Positions 18,660 through 27,963 are shown, counted from the first letter of the stretch. The stretch is DNA of 64,000 nucleotides from an uncultured Clostridia bacterium (GCA_946555465.1 CAMNST010000013.1:1-64000), one strand, 5' to 3'. The notes: generated by a model not told the origin, from the sequence alone. A program made the numbers and translations.

Positions 18660-19331
18660 ATGGCAATCGTGTTTTGGGATTTTGACGGTACATTGGTTTA
18701 CAGCAATCCTTTATGGAGTAACAGTGTTTACACCGCTTTAAAGGAAACAGATCCGCAGACAACGGTTTTATTCAGCGATATCCGTAAACGGATGGCTTGC
18801 GGATTTACCTGGCATACACCCGATGAGGATTATAGTGATGTAGTTAATGACAAGTGGTGGAATTTTATGAATAACAAATTTTACAATGACTATATCAGCC
18901 TTGGTGTAAACCCCGAAACAGCAAAATATTCTGCTCACAGAGTGCGCGATATTATAAAAAGAAAGGATAACTACGTTCTGTATTCCGATGCTTTGGAGGT
19001 GTTGAATTTGTCTTTAAGCAAAGGAAATACCAATGTTATTTTATCAAATAATTATCCTGATTTGGAGGAAGTTATTAAGCAGTTGGAACTTTCTCAGTAT
19101 TTTGACAGAATAATCGTTTCTGCAAAAGCAGGTTATGATAAGCCTCGTAAAGAAATATTTGACATTGCAAAAACATATTATCCGGATGAGAATTACATAA
19201 TGATCGGTGACAGTGTGCATGCAGATATCTTTGGTGGTAAAAATGCTGGTATGACAACAATTCTTGTTCATAATGGTTTTTGCAGTCAGGCTGATTTTTG
19301 TTATGATAATTTGAACGATATTAAATTTTGA
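18660..19331 (+). CDS. HAD family hydrolase
   Basis: VFWDFDGTLVYSN; ILSNNYPDL; YDKPRKEIF; MIGDSVHADIFGGKNAGMTTILV. Confidence 0.87.
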   Translation: MAIVFWDFDGTLVYSNPLWSNSVYTALKETDPQTTVLFSDIRKRMACGFTWHTPDEDYSDVVNDKWWNFMNNKFYNDYISLGVNPETAKYSAHRVRDIIKRKDNYVLYSDALEVLNLSLSKGNTNVILSNNYPDLEEVIKQLELSQYFDRIIVSAKAGYDKPRKEIFDIAKTYYPDENYIMIGDSVHADIFGGKNAGMTTILVHNGFCSQADFCYDNLNDIKF

Positions 19332-19342
19332 GCGGAGATTGA

Positions 19343-20107
19343 ATGATGTGGAATTTTAAAGAGGATAACACATCCGCGGTTATAACAGCGGATAAGCATA
19401 TTGCAAGCAGCCGAAAAGGCGGTGGGATTTCTTTGCCTGAAACGGCAGTTTTATTCTATATGCATGGCGGTATTGAGTATATGATTTCAAATTATGACAC
19501 AGAATTAATCTCAAAGCATTTTCCGAGTTTTTTGAATTCCCGCCCGATATATAGAATAAAAAATTCCGATGTGTGTTTTCTTCATGGCGGATGGGGTTCG
19601 CCGATGGCGGTTGATACTTTGGAAACTCTTGCTGCACTTGGCGTTAAAAAAATAATTTCCATAGGTATGTTCGGTGCTTTTGCAGAAGGTGTAAACAGCG
19701 GTGATATTCTTATTCCCGGCAAGGCTTTTACCGAAGAGGGAACCTCGTTCCATTATTTTGATAAAATTGAGTATTCAAAACCAAATGCACAACTTCACCG
19801 TAAGGCATTGCGGCATTTTGATAATGCAAAAGCATATTCAATCGTAACAACAGATGCGCCTTACAGGCAGACCTTCTATAAAGAGAATTTGTGGAGGGAA
19901 AAGGGTGCTGTCGGTGTTGATATGGAAACATCTGCCCTTTTCAGTGTGGGAAAATATCTTGATGTTCATGTTGTTTCTGTTTTGATTGCATCAGACAAGC
20001 ACCCTATGAAAGAAAACGGTGAATGCTGGAAGTGGACTATGAGCCAGAAAGACAGATATAATTTTTTTGATAAATGCATTCATTTTGCATTGAAATCGAG
20101 TGATTAA
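19343..20107 (+). CDS. Nucleoside phosphorylase-like protein
   Basis: ALGVKKIISIGMFGAFAEGVNSGDILIPGKAFTEEGTSFHY; VGVDMETSALFSVGKYLDVHVVSVLIASD. Confidence 0.82.
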   Translation: MMWNFKEDNTSAVITADKHIASSRKGGGISLPETAVLFYMHGGIEYMISNYDTELISKHFPSFLNSRPIYRIKNSDVCFLHGGWGSPMAVDTLETLAALGVKKIISIGMFGAFAEGVNSGDILIPGKAFTEEGTSFHYFDKIEYSKPNAQLHRKALRHFDNAKAYSIVTTDAPYRQTFYKENLWREKGAVGVDMETSALFSVGKYLDVHVVSVLIASDKHPMKENGECWKWTMSQKDRYNFFDKCIHFALKSSD

Positions 20108-20132
20108 GAGCATCTGTATACGATGCTCTTTT
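20106..20132 (+). terminator. Intrinsic terminator
   Basis: aagagcatc-tgtatac-gatgctctttt. Confidence 0.75.
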
Positions 20133-20133
20133 G

Positions 20134-20162
20134 TTTACAAAAAATATCATATATGCTATTAT
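20134..20162 (+). promoter_or_regulatory. Promoter upstream of the acyltransferase
   Basis: TTTACA (20134-20139), 17 nt, TATTAT (20157-20162); near-copy of the element after tsf. Confidence 0.5.
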
Positions 20163-20226
20163 TGATTTATAAAAGTTTAAATTTATTTCAACAAAAAATA
20201 TATCCGATATTTTTGGAGTTTTAATT

Positions 20227-21216
20227 ATGATATTAACATCTGCAGTCTTTTTTGCTATTGTACTTATAGAATTAATAGGTTTAAAATATAAAAAAGATAT
20301 AGAAAGTAATTTTTTTGATTTAAAAACCGCCAATGTACTCAGAGGTGTCTGCAGCATTATTGTTATAATGGTGCATATTCCTGCCCATTACACAAATAAA
20401 GTGCAGGATATGATAGGCAGTTTCGCTTTTGTCGGTGTAACTTTATTCTTTATGATGTCGGCTTACGGTCTTGTCATAAGTGTTAAAACAAAAGAAAACT
20501 ACCTGAAAGGATTTTTCAGAAAAAGAATTTCGGCTATTTTAATTCCGCTGCTGATTTCCGTTGCTGTTAAGTTGATATTCGGATTGAACTGGCGAAGCGG
20601 CGGTGTAATGTTTGTTGCGGTTCTGCTTCTTTTTTACGTTTTGTTCTGGTTGGTAAACCGTTTTGTTAAATGGCAGCATAAAAACAGTATTATTGTTTTG
20701 TTTGTGGTTTTATACAGCCTTTTCGGATATCTGTTTGTCAAAGACAGTGCGCTTCAGGATTTTGGTTTCAGTTGGTATTATGAGGCAATGGGTTTTGCTT
20801 ACGGGATTCTTTTTGCACAATTTCAGGATAAATTTGCTGCATTTGCAAAAAACAAATATTTTCTTAAATTATCAATGTTTGTGTTATGTTCAGGCTTATT
20901 GGGTGTGCTTTATCTTAAATTTAAAACGGTTTATTTTTTGGGTGAATATCTGCTTAAATGCATGCTTGGTATAGCCATTACAGCGCTGGTTATGATGATT
21001 GTAACACATTTCAGATTGGGCAACAGACTTTCTGTTGAACTTGGTAAAATCAGTTTTGAAATCTTCCTGTATCATGGTTTTGTCATAAGTCTGCTTAATA
21101 AATATACGCATTTTTCAAGCGGTCTATTTATTTTTCTGTCTGTTCTTCTGACAATAGCACTGGCTTTTGTTATGAACAGACTTGACAGCATAATTGTTAA
21201 ACGGCTGAAAAATTAA
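20227..21216 (+). CDS. Membrane acyltransferase, acyltransferase-3 family
   Basis: NVLRGVCSIIVIMVHIPAHY; GVTLFFMMSAYGL; ~10 hydrophobic helices; FEIFLYHGFVI. Confidence 0.82.
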   Translation: MILTSAVFFAIVLIELIGLKYKKDIESNFFDLKTANVLRGVCSIIVIMVHIPAHYTNKVQDMIGSFAFVGVTLFFMMSAYGLVISVKTKENYLKGFFRKRISAILIPLLISVAVKLIFGLNWRSGGVMFVAVLLLFYVLFWLVNRFVKWQHKNSIIVLFVVLYSLFGYLFVKDSALQDFGFSWYYEAMGFAYGILFAQFQDKFAAFAKNKYFLKLSMFVLCSGLLGVLYLKFKTVYFLGEYLLKCMLGIAITALVMMIVTHFRLGNRLSVELGKISFEIFLYHGFVISLLNKYTHFSSGLFIFLSVLLTIALAFVMNRLDSIIVKRLKN

Positions 21217-21243
21217 CCATTATAAAAATATATAACTCAACTG

Positions 21244-21358
21244 ACGGTTGTTTTTTCTAAACCGATGGTTGTCTGCCCGAAAATCAACCGTAAGTTGCTT
21301 TTATCAACCGATTTTCTGTGATAGATTGTTGTTGAAATCGATGCATCGGTTATTTTTT
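21244..21358 (+). promoter_or_regulatory. Leader/operator region with repeated CAACCG/CGGTTG boxes before the XRE gene
   Basis: cggttg 21245-21250; aaccgatg 21260-21267; caaccgt 21285-21291; caaccgat 21305-21312; catcggtt 21344-21351 followed by a T tract. Confidence 0.45.
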
Positions 21359-21379
21359 TGATGAAAGGAAAACACAACA

Positions 21380-21955
21380 ATGACATTTGGAGAAAAATTA
21401 AACTTACTCAGGAAAAAGGCAGGGTTTACGCAGGACGAGGTTGCACAGCACCTTGGGATTTCGCCTCAGGCTGTTTCAAAATGGGAAAATGATTTGTCCT
21501 GCCCCGATATTATGCTTCTGCCTGAAATCGCAAAGTTATACGGTCAATCAGTTGATGAACTTCTCAGTACGGAAAATTTGCATATGATTAATGATAAAGA
21601 AACTGCAGAAGAAAAAACGCAGGAAAACTGTCAGAAGAAGGAAACGGAAAACACCGGAATTTTCAGTGCAGAGAATAAAACTTCATTAGGTAATATGTTT
21701 CTTAAAGTAAATGTTTTATCTAAGCACGGGGATAAAATAGATGTTAAACTTCCGCTTTCACTCATAAAATCAATGAAAAATGTGCTTGGAAACATAAAAA
21801 CAGGTAATGCTGCAGCGGGAAGTATTGACCTCAGTGAAATAGATTTTGATATGATATTTGAACTTGTTGACAGCGGTGTTATGGGTGAAATTGTTAATAT
21901 GGTTTCTCAAAACGGTGATACAATCAGAGTTTATGCTGAGCGTGATGAAATATGA
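21380..21955 (+). CDS. XRE family transcriptional regulator with C-terminal SHOCT-like/unknown domain
   Basis: HTH MTFGEKLNLLRKKAGFTQDEVAQHLGISPQAVSKWENDLSCPDIMLLPEIAKLYGQSVDELL. Confidence 0.88.
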   Translation: MTFGEKLNLLRKKAGFTQDEVAQHLGISPQAVSKWENDLSCPDIMLLPEIAKLYGQSVDELLSTENLHMINDKETAEEKTQENCQKKETENTGIFSAENKTSLGNMFLKVNVLSKHGDKIDVKLPLSLIKSMKNVLGNIKTGNAAAGSIDLSEIDFDMIFELVDSGVMGEIVNMVSQNGDTIRVYAERDEI

Positions 21956-22194
21956 AAGTTCATATCAGTTATAACAAATTAAAGATTGTCATCATACTGC
22001 CGAAATTGTTTTTTTGCAGCCGTTTGTCTGCGGTAATTCTGTCACGTAATTTAAAAAAAGCAGGAATCGGAGTTTCCGGCAGAAGTATTTATTCATCATT
22101 AAAGCGAATGAAAAACGAAATAAAAAACTATAAAAACCTAACAGTTCTGAATATGCAGAGTGCCGGTGGTTTCAAACTGTTTCTTGTTTTATAG
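21952..22194 (+). CDS. Small protein translationally coupled to the XRE regulator
   Basis: ATGA-type overlap with the XRE stop; MKVHISYNKLKIVIILPKLFFCSRLSAVILSRNL...VLNMQSAGGFKLFLVL resembles the XRE C-terminal domain layout. Confidence 0.6.
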   Translation: MKVHISYNKLKIVIILPKLFFCSRLSAVILSRNLKKAGIGVSGRSIYSSLKRMKNEIKNYKNLTVLNMQSAGGFKLFLVL

Positions 22195-22218
22195 GTAATT
22201 CGGAAAGGGCGGACTATT

Positions 22219-23028
22219 GTGAAAACCTTATATGTATCTGATCTTGACGGAACATTGCTTGCAGGTAATCAGAAAACTTCTGATTTTACAAATGAAACAA
22301 TTAATGCTTTGGTAAAAAAAGGAATGATTTTTTCGTATGCTACTGCAAGAAGTTACATAACGGCACAGAAAGCAACAAAAGGGGTTAATGCAAAAATACC
22401 GCTGATTGTTTATAACGGAACATTTGTTGTTGATAATCAGACAGGAAAAATGATGATATCAAATTATCTGCCTGATGATATCGGCAATGTTATAAATGAT
22501 TTGATAAATAACGGAATTTATCCGATTGTTTACAGTTTTATTGACGGTAAAGAAAAGTTTTCATATGTTGAAAGCAGAATGTCAGACGGCGTAAAAGATT
22601 TTGTTAATTCAAGAAAAGGCGATATCAGAGAAAATCCTGTTAAAACCCGTGAAGAATTGCTTCAGGGCAAAATATTCTATATTTCCTGCATTGATGATGC
22701 GCATAAACTTGAAATATTTTATTATAAATATAAAAACAGATACCGCTGCCTTTTTCAGAAAGATGTGTATACAAACGATCAGTGGCTTGAAATTATGCCT
22801 TTGAACGCCACGAAGGCCAATGCAGTTTTACAGGTTAAAGAACGGCTTGGCTGCGACAGGGTAATTGCTTTCGGCGACGGTTTGAATGATATGGATATGT
22901 TTAAAATTGCCGACGCGTCTTTTGCCGTGGCAAATGCCGCTGATGAATTAAAAAGCATTGCAACTGCAGTTATACAGAGCAATGATGACGACGGGGTGGC
23001 AAAGTTTCTGAAGAAAATTTTCAATTAA
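22219..23028 (+). CDS. Cof-type HAD-IIB family hydrolase
   Basis: VSDLDGTLLAGNQ; IVYNGTFVVD; ATKANAVLQVKERLGCDRVIAFGDGLNDMDMFKIADASFAVANA. Confidence 0.9.
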   Translation: MKTLYVSDLDGTLLAGNQKTSDFTNETINALVKKGMIFSYATARSYITAQKATKGVNAKIPLIVYNGTFVVDNQTGKMMISNYLPDDIGNVINDLINNGIYPIVYSFIDGKEKFSYVESRMSDGVKDFVNSRKGDIRENPVKTREELLQGKIFYISCIDDAHKLEIFYYKYKNRYRCLFQKDVYTNDQWLEIMPLNATKANAVLQVKERLGCDRVIAFGDGLNDMDMFKIADASFAVANAADELKSIATAVIQSNDDDGVAKFLKKIFN

Positions 23029-23033
23029 TTATA

Positions 23034-23071
23034 AAGAGTATCTCTGTTCATTTTGGCAGAGGTGCTCTTTT
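23034..23071 (+). terminator. Intrinsic terminator
   Basis: aagagtatctctg-ttcattttgg-cagaggtgctctttt. Confidence 0.7.
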
Positions 23072-23228
23072 AATATTTGCCGATTTATAAAAATGATTGC
23101 TTTTATGACGGATATGTGGTATATTTATTTTGTTAAATTATAATAATTTTTCTTGTTATTGCAGGCGGATTTTTGTTAATAAAATAAGCCTTAACTTTAA
23201 AAATGAACTTTACGGAGATTAAAACAGA

Positions 23229-24302
23229 ATGAAAAACGGACCCGGAAAAATAGCAGAAGATTTTGTTTGGAAAATGAAATCACAGTACTGCAAGTACTTT
23301 TATCACAAAAAGATGAAAAACCGTCTTAAAGCAATAAACGGCGGATATAAATGCGATAAAGAATATAAAGAAACAGTTGTTCCGTACTGGAAAAAGTATG
23401 GATATATTCCGTCAAAAGACTGGTACTGTATGTTTTCAAATACCAATCATAAGGTTGACCCCAGGTATATTCCCGATGACCTTTACTGGGGAGAACTTCT
23501 TCCGTATTTTAATAATATGTCTTTTCAGCGATACGGTGAGGACAAGTGCTATTATGATGTCTGGTTTTCCGATGTTAAAGGCCCTAAAACGGTATGTAAG
23601 AATATCGCAGGCATTTATTATGATTCTGAAATGAATATCATAAATGAAGAAAAAGCACTTGATTTATGTATGAATCACGGTGCAGAAATTCTTATCAAAC
23701 CGTCTATGGACAGTTACGGCGGTCAGCATATTTCATTTTTTGCACCTGACAGTATTAAAAGAACAGATGTAAAAAAAGCCTTTAATGATATCGGCTCAAA
23801 CTTTATAGTTCAGGAAAAACTGAAACAGAATGCTGTTTTAGGGCTTATGAATGAATCATCGCTCAATACAATCAGAATAATATCGCTTATTTTTGAAGGG
23901 GAAGTGCATATTTTATCTTCCATTCTCAGAGTCGGTGAACCGGGAGCAAAAGTTGACAATTTTTCTGCAGGCGGTTTTGCCGTACAGATTATGGAAAACG
24001 GGCAATTATTTGAAAAAGGCATCAACGGCAAATCAGAGTGGGTAAGTGAAAATCATAACGGTGTTAAATTTTCAGATATCGTTATTCCGAGTTATGACCG
24101 TGTTATTGGAACTGTTAAAAAACAGCATGCAAAACTCGGCCATTTCAGACTTATCGGATGGGATATAACCGTTGATGAGGCTGCCGATCCGGTAATTATA
24201 GAGTTTAACATAAATCCGGGAACGAATCAGGTAACATGCGGGCCGACATTCGGTGATTTAACCGATAAAGTTCTTGATGAATACTTTGCAAAAAGAAAAT
24301 AG
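23229..24302 (+). CDS. ATP-grasp protein, sugar-transfer-associated type
   Basis: EILIKPSMDSYGGQHISFF; FIVQEKLKQNAVLGLMNESSLNTIRIISLI; FRLIGWDITVDEAADPVIIEFNINPGTNQ. Confidence 0.78.
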   Translation: MKNGPGKIAEDFVWKMKSQYCKYFYHKKMKNRLKAINGGYKCDKEYKETVVPYWKKYGYIPSKDWYCMFSNTNHKVDPRYIPDDLYWGELLPYFNNMSFQRYGEDKCYYDVWFSDVKGPKTVCKNIAGIYYDSEMNIINEEKALDLCMNHGAEILIKPSMDSYGGQHISFFAPDSIKRTDVKKAFNDIGSNFIVQEKLKQNAVLGLMNESSLNTIRIISLIFEGEVHILSSILRVGEPGAKVDNFSAGGFAVQIMENGQLFEKGINGKSEWVSENHNGVKFSDIVIPSYDRVIGTVKKQHAKLGHFRLIGWDITVDEAADPVIIEFNINPGTNQVTCGPTFGDLTDKVLDEYFAKRK

Positions 24303-24312
24303 GACTGATATA

Positions 24313-25404
24313 ATGAAAGTAGCAATTTTAGGCTGCGGCAATGTCGGCTGTGCATTTGCGGCAGACCTTACTTTAAGGGAGCATGAAGTTACCCTCATCA
24401 AAACTTCACATTCTCTTCATGACGATAATTTTGATTTTTTAAAAAATAATAACGGCAGGATGACGCTTGATGAATTCGGAGAAATCAAAACTGCCTTTAT
24501 TCATAAGGTAACCCGTGATGTTTCGGAAATCGCGGGAAACGATATAATTTTTATGTGTACCCAGACAAAATATCACGAAAGTCTGATTGAAAGAATTGCC
24601 CCGTATCTTGAAGACGGGCAGATTTTGCTGATAAATCCGGGTTATTTTTCTACCGCGTATGTTTTAAAGCATTGCAGCGATAAAAACATTATTGTTGCAG
24701 AGGCGGAAAGTTCTTTTATCGATGGACGAATTATGTCACCCGGATATTTCAGAGTAGGTTTCAGAAATGTAAGAAATCCCATAGGTATTTATCCGTCATC
24801 ACAAAAAGAAAGAGCGATGAAGAAACTTGATGAGATGTATGACAGACTGGTATATCTTGATTCTGTCGCCGAGGCTGCTCTGAATAATCCCAATCTGATA
24901 GTTCATACTGTAGGTTCGGTTCTCAGTATTCCCAGAATTGAGTATTCGGGCGGGGATTTTTGTATGTACCACGAGGCTTATACAAGAAAAAATCCTCATA
25001 CGTGGATGATTCTTGAAAAGCTTGACTGTGAGAAAATGGATGTTATTGAAAAACTCGGATTCGGCAGAGTTCCTTATGTTGAAGCGTGTAAATTCAGAAA
25101 TTCATTAGATGATACCAAGGATGCAAAAGAAGTGTTCCTTGATTATGCAGAGATGGATACAAGAGCAAAAGGACCGACCGAAGTGGATTCCCGATACATT
25201 TCGGAAGATGTTCCGCAAGGTCTTGTTATGCTTGAAACACTCGGTAAATCACTTGATGTTCCTACCCCTGTCTGCACTGCACTTATTGAAATTGCATCTG
25301 CGGCTCTTGGAAGAAATATGAGAGAAGAGGGCAGAACGCTTGAAAAACTCGGCGTAAACAATATCAGCAAAATCCTTGATGATGCAAAAAATTATAAATT
25401 ATAA
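24313..25404 (+). CDS. NAD(P)-dependent opine (octopine/nopaline) dehydrogenase family protein
   Basis: Rossmann MKVAILGCGNVGCAFAADLTLREHEVTLI; NPNLIVHTVGSVLSIPRIEYSGGDFCMYHEAYT; DSRYISEDVPQGLVMLETLGKSLDVPTPV. Confidence 0.82.
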   Translation: MKVAILGCGNVGCAFAADLTLREHEVTLIKTSHSLHDDNFDFLKNNNGRMTLDEFGEIKTAFIHKVTRDVSEIAGNDIIFMCTQTKYHESLIERIAPYLEDGQILLINPGYFSTAYVLKHCSDKNIIVAEAESSFIDGRIMSPGYFRVGFRNVRNPIGIYPSSQKERAMKKLDEMYDRLVYLDSVAEAALNNPNLIVHTVGSVLSIPRIEYSGGDFCMYHEAYTRKNPHTWMILEKLDCEKMDVIEKLGFGRVPYVEACKFRNSLDDTKDAKEVFLDYAEMDTRAKGPTEVDSRYISEDVPQGLVMLETLGKSLDVPTPVCTALIEIASAALGRNMREEGRTLEKLGVNNISKILDDAKNYKL

Positions 25405-25434
25405 ACTTTCAAAAAAGTGTAAGGAGTGGTAATT

Positions 25435-27954
25435 TTGAAAAGGACAACCTCTTTGATGCTTGCATTGGCGATGGTTATATCAATATTATTCGGATGTAAT
25501 GCTTATATTGCAAGTGCTGCTACCAGCGGAAATTGCGGTGCAACCATAAGTGATAAATGCACATGGAAATATGATTCTGCAACAACTACTCTTACCATTT
25601 CCGGAACCGGTTCAGTTAAAGATTACGGCGTGTCAACAACTGTGATTTCATCAAAAAAACTACCATGGCATGATTACCGCCATCAGATAACAAAAGTTGT
25701 TGTTGAAGAGGGTATTACAAAAATAGGTCAACTTAATTTTTACAACTGCGATGCTTTAACAACGGTTGAACTTCCAAGCACACTTGTTGAAATTTCAGGC
25801 AGTTCGGCTCTTCTGAGTGTTGACCCCGAAACCGAGGGCTACGGTGCTTTCAGAGAATGCACCGCTCTTTCCTCAATACATTTACCTGAAAATTTAACAA
25901 CTATCGGCGTAAAGGCTTTTCAGAGTTGCACTTCCCTGAAGAGCATAACTTTTCCCGACTCTTTAACAAAACTTGAAAATTATGCTTTTCAGAATTGTAC
26001 AAGTCTTGAAAAAGTGAAATACGGCACAGGCCTTACTTCTACCGGTAAGGCAATATTCTATAATGCAGGCGTGAATGAAGTTGCATTTTCACCAACCATA
26101 ACCGCTGTTGATCAGTGGTGCTTTTTCGGCTGTAAATTTACATCCGTTGAAATTCCCGAAACGATAACCAGTATCGGAACAAGAGCGTTTGCAAACTGCT
26201 CTTTCATATCAAAAGCAACGGTTTATAACCCTAACTGTGAATTTAAGGGCGTTATCGGCGAAGACCCGTTTAATGGTTCAAACCAGTCTTTGGTAATGTA
26301 TGGTCACAGCGGCTCTACTGCGCAGACTTATGCTGAAAGCAAAAACTATAAATTTGTTTCGATTGACCCTTGCGATCATACTTCCACTCACGAGGTTATT
26401 ACCGTTGAACCAACTTGCCTTGAAGGCGGAAAGAAAGTTGAGGTTTGTGATAACTGCGGATTTGAAAAAACAGAAACCGATTTACCCGCTAACGGACATA
26501 GTTGGGAAGTTATTGAAACCGAAGATTTAACAGAGATAAACGGTCATATAAAAACATATTCAAAATGTTCTGTATGCGCAGAAGAAAAAACAGATATTAA
26601 ACATCAGGCATTTGTTGAAGGTTTTTATGATTACAGCAATACCGCAACCTGTACAAAAGCAGGTATTGAAACATATACATGCACTTTTGAAACCTGTACT
26701 GAAAAATCATGGAAACCCGTCGGAAAAGGCAATCATCAGGTTGACAGTTATACCGTGACTGATGAACCAACCTGTATTGAACAAGGTACGCAGGAAGGCG
26801 TTTGTACCGTTTGCGGTGAAACTGTTACCGAGTCGATTCCGGCACTTGGCCATACAAATGAATTTCTTGAAACGATTGATAATACGGCCGAAGACGGTCA
26901 TACCCATGATATTTATGTTTGTTCGGTCTGCAATGAACAGACTGCCGTTACAACCCATGTTGAATGGATTGAGGGCTTCTATAACTCAACAGTTATCACG
27001 CAGCCGAAATGCGTAGTTCCCGGTTCAAGACGTGATGTCTGTACGGTTTGCCAGAATAATAAGTCAAGAATTGTAACCATTCCTGCAACGGGTCAGCATG
27101 ACTGGCAGGTTACCAGTCAAACAGAACCTACCTGTACCGCAGTGGGAAAAATTTTCTATGCCTGTGCAAATGAGGGTTGTAATTTAACAAAAAGTGAAAA
27201 TATAGATGCACTCGGCCACGATTATGTTCTTGTTGAGGGCAGTTGTGAAGCACCAACCTGTACAACTGCAGGATATAATTCTTATAAATGTTCACGCTGT
27301 GCTTCAACAAACAGAGAGGTCATAAATGCACTCGGTCATACGGTTGATGAAACGAATTATACAATCACCAAAGAGCCGGACTGTGAAAATAACGGAAGTG
27401 CCGTATCTGTATGCACGGTATGCGGTGAGTCTTTTGATATTGTGCTTGAGGCTCTTGGTCATAATTTTGAAAATGCTGTTGTTCCTATTGAAGATAAGCC
27501 CGGTCACAGCCTGTCAACGCCTGTCTGCACGAGATGCGGATTTTCTGATAAGGCTGATACCGTTCATGATGAATGGATTGAGGGATATTATACAAATGAG
27601 GTAATTACCGAGGGCAGTTGTGTAATTGACAGAGTTACGCTTGACAGTTGCTCTTTATGTTCCGAAACAAGAAGGCATACTGAAAAAGCCCCGGGTCATA
27701 ATTATACATATACGGGAACAAGTGAGACAGGTGTACTTTCATATATCTGTTCAAATTGTGAAAATGTGATAACAAGAGACCCATCCATTCTTCTTGTAAG
27801 TTGGAGAGCAAGTGTTATCAATAAATCTTCGAACGAGGTGATTTCGGGCTATCTTCTTGAGATTAATCAAGACGGTATTCTCAATGCAAAAGACTATGCC
27901 CTTTTGAAAAAGGCTCAAAAACTTGCAAATGATAATACTATGCATATAAAATAA
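25435..27954 (+). CDS. Secreted BspA-like LRR protein with Cys-rich repeats and a dockerin-like C-terminal segment
   Basis: Signal peptide; LRR_5 repeats (GVKAFQSCTSLKSITFPDSLTKLENYAFQNCTSLEKV); recurring PTC..xG...C..CG......ALGH; C-terminus EINQDGILNAKDYALLKKAQK; TTG start at 25435 best fits the RBS. Confidence 0.82.
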   Translation: MKRTTSLMLALAMVISILFGCNAYIASAATSGNCGATISDKCTWKYDSATTTLTISGTGSVKDYGVSTTVISSKKLPWHDYRHQITKVVVEEGITKIGQLNFYNCDALTTVELPSTLVEISGSSALLSVDPETEGYGAFRECTALSSIHLPENLTTIGVKAFQSCTSLKSITFPDSLTKLENYAFQNCTSLEKVKYGTGLTSTGKAIFYNAGVNEVAFSPTITAVDQWCFFGCKFTSVEIPETITSIGTRAFANCSFISKATVYNPNCEFKGVIGEDPFNGSNQSLVMYGHSGSTAQTYAESKNYKFVSIDPCDHTSTHEVITVEPTCLEGGKKVEVCDNCGFEKTETDLPANGHSWEVIETEDLTEINGHIKTYSKCSVCAEEKTDIKHQAFVEGFYDYSNTATCTKAGIETYTCTFETCTEKSWKPVGKGNHQVDSYTVTDEPTCIEQGTQEGVCTVCGETVTESIPALGHTNEFLETIDNTAEDGHTHDIYVCSVCNEQTAVTTHVEWIEGFYNSTVITQPKCVVPGSRRDVCTVCQNNKSRIVTIPATGQHDWQVTSQTEPTCTAVGKIFYACANEGCNLTKSENIDALGHDYVLVEGSCEAPTCTTAGYNSYKCSRCASTNREVINALGHTVDETNYTITKEPDCENNGSAVSVCTVCGESFDIVLEALGHNFENAVVPIEDKPGHSLSTPVCTRCGFSDKADTVHDEWIEGYYTNEVITEGSCVIDRVTLDSCSLCSETRRHTEKAPGHNYTYTGTSETGVLSYICSNCENVITRDPSILLVSWRASVINKSSNEVISGYLLEINQDGILNAKDYALLKKAQKLANDNTMHIK

Positions 27955-27963
27955 AACATTGAG

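Noticed and set aside
23229-24302. ATP-grasp gene as a polysaccharide-modification gene in a capsule cluster
   Set aside because: No glycosyltransferases or other capsule genes flank it; only an opine-dehydrogenase-like gene is adjacent.
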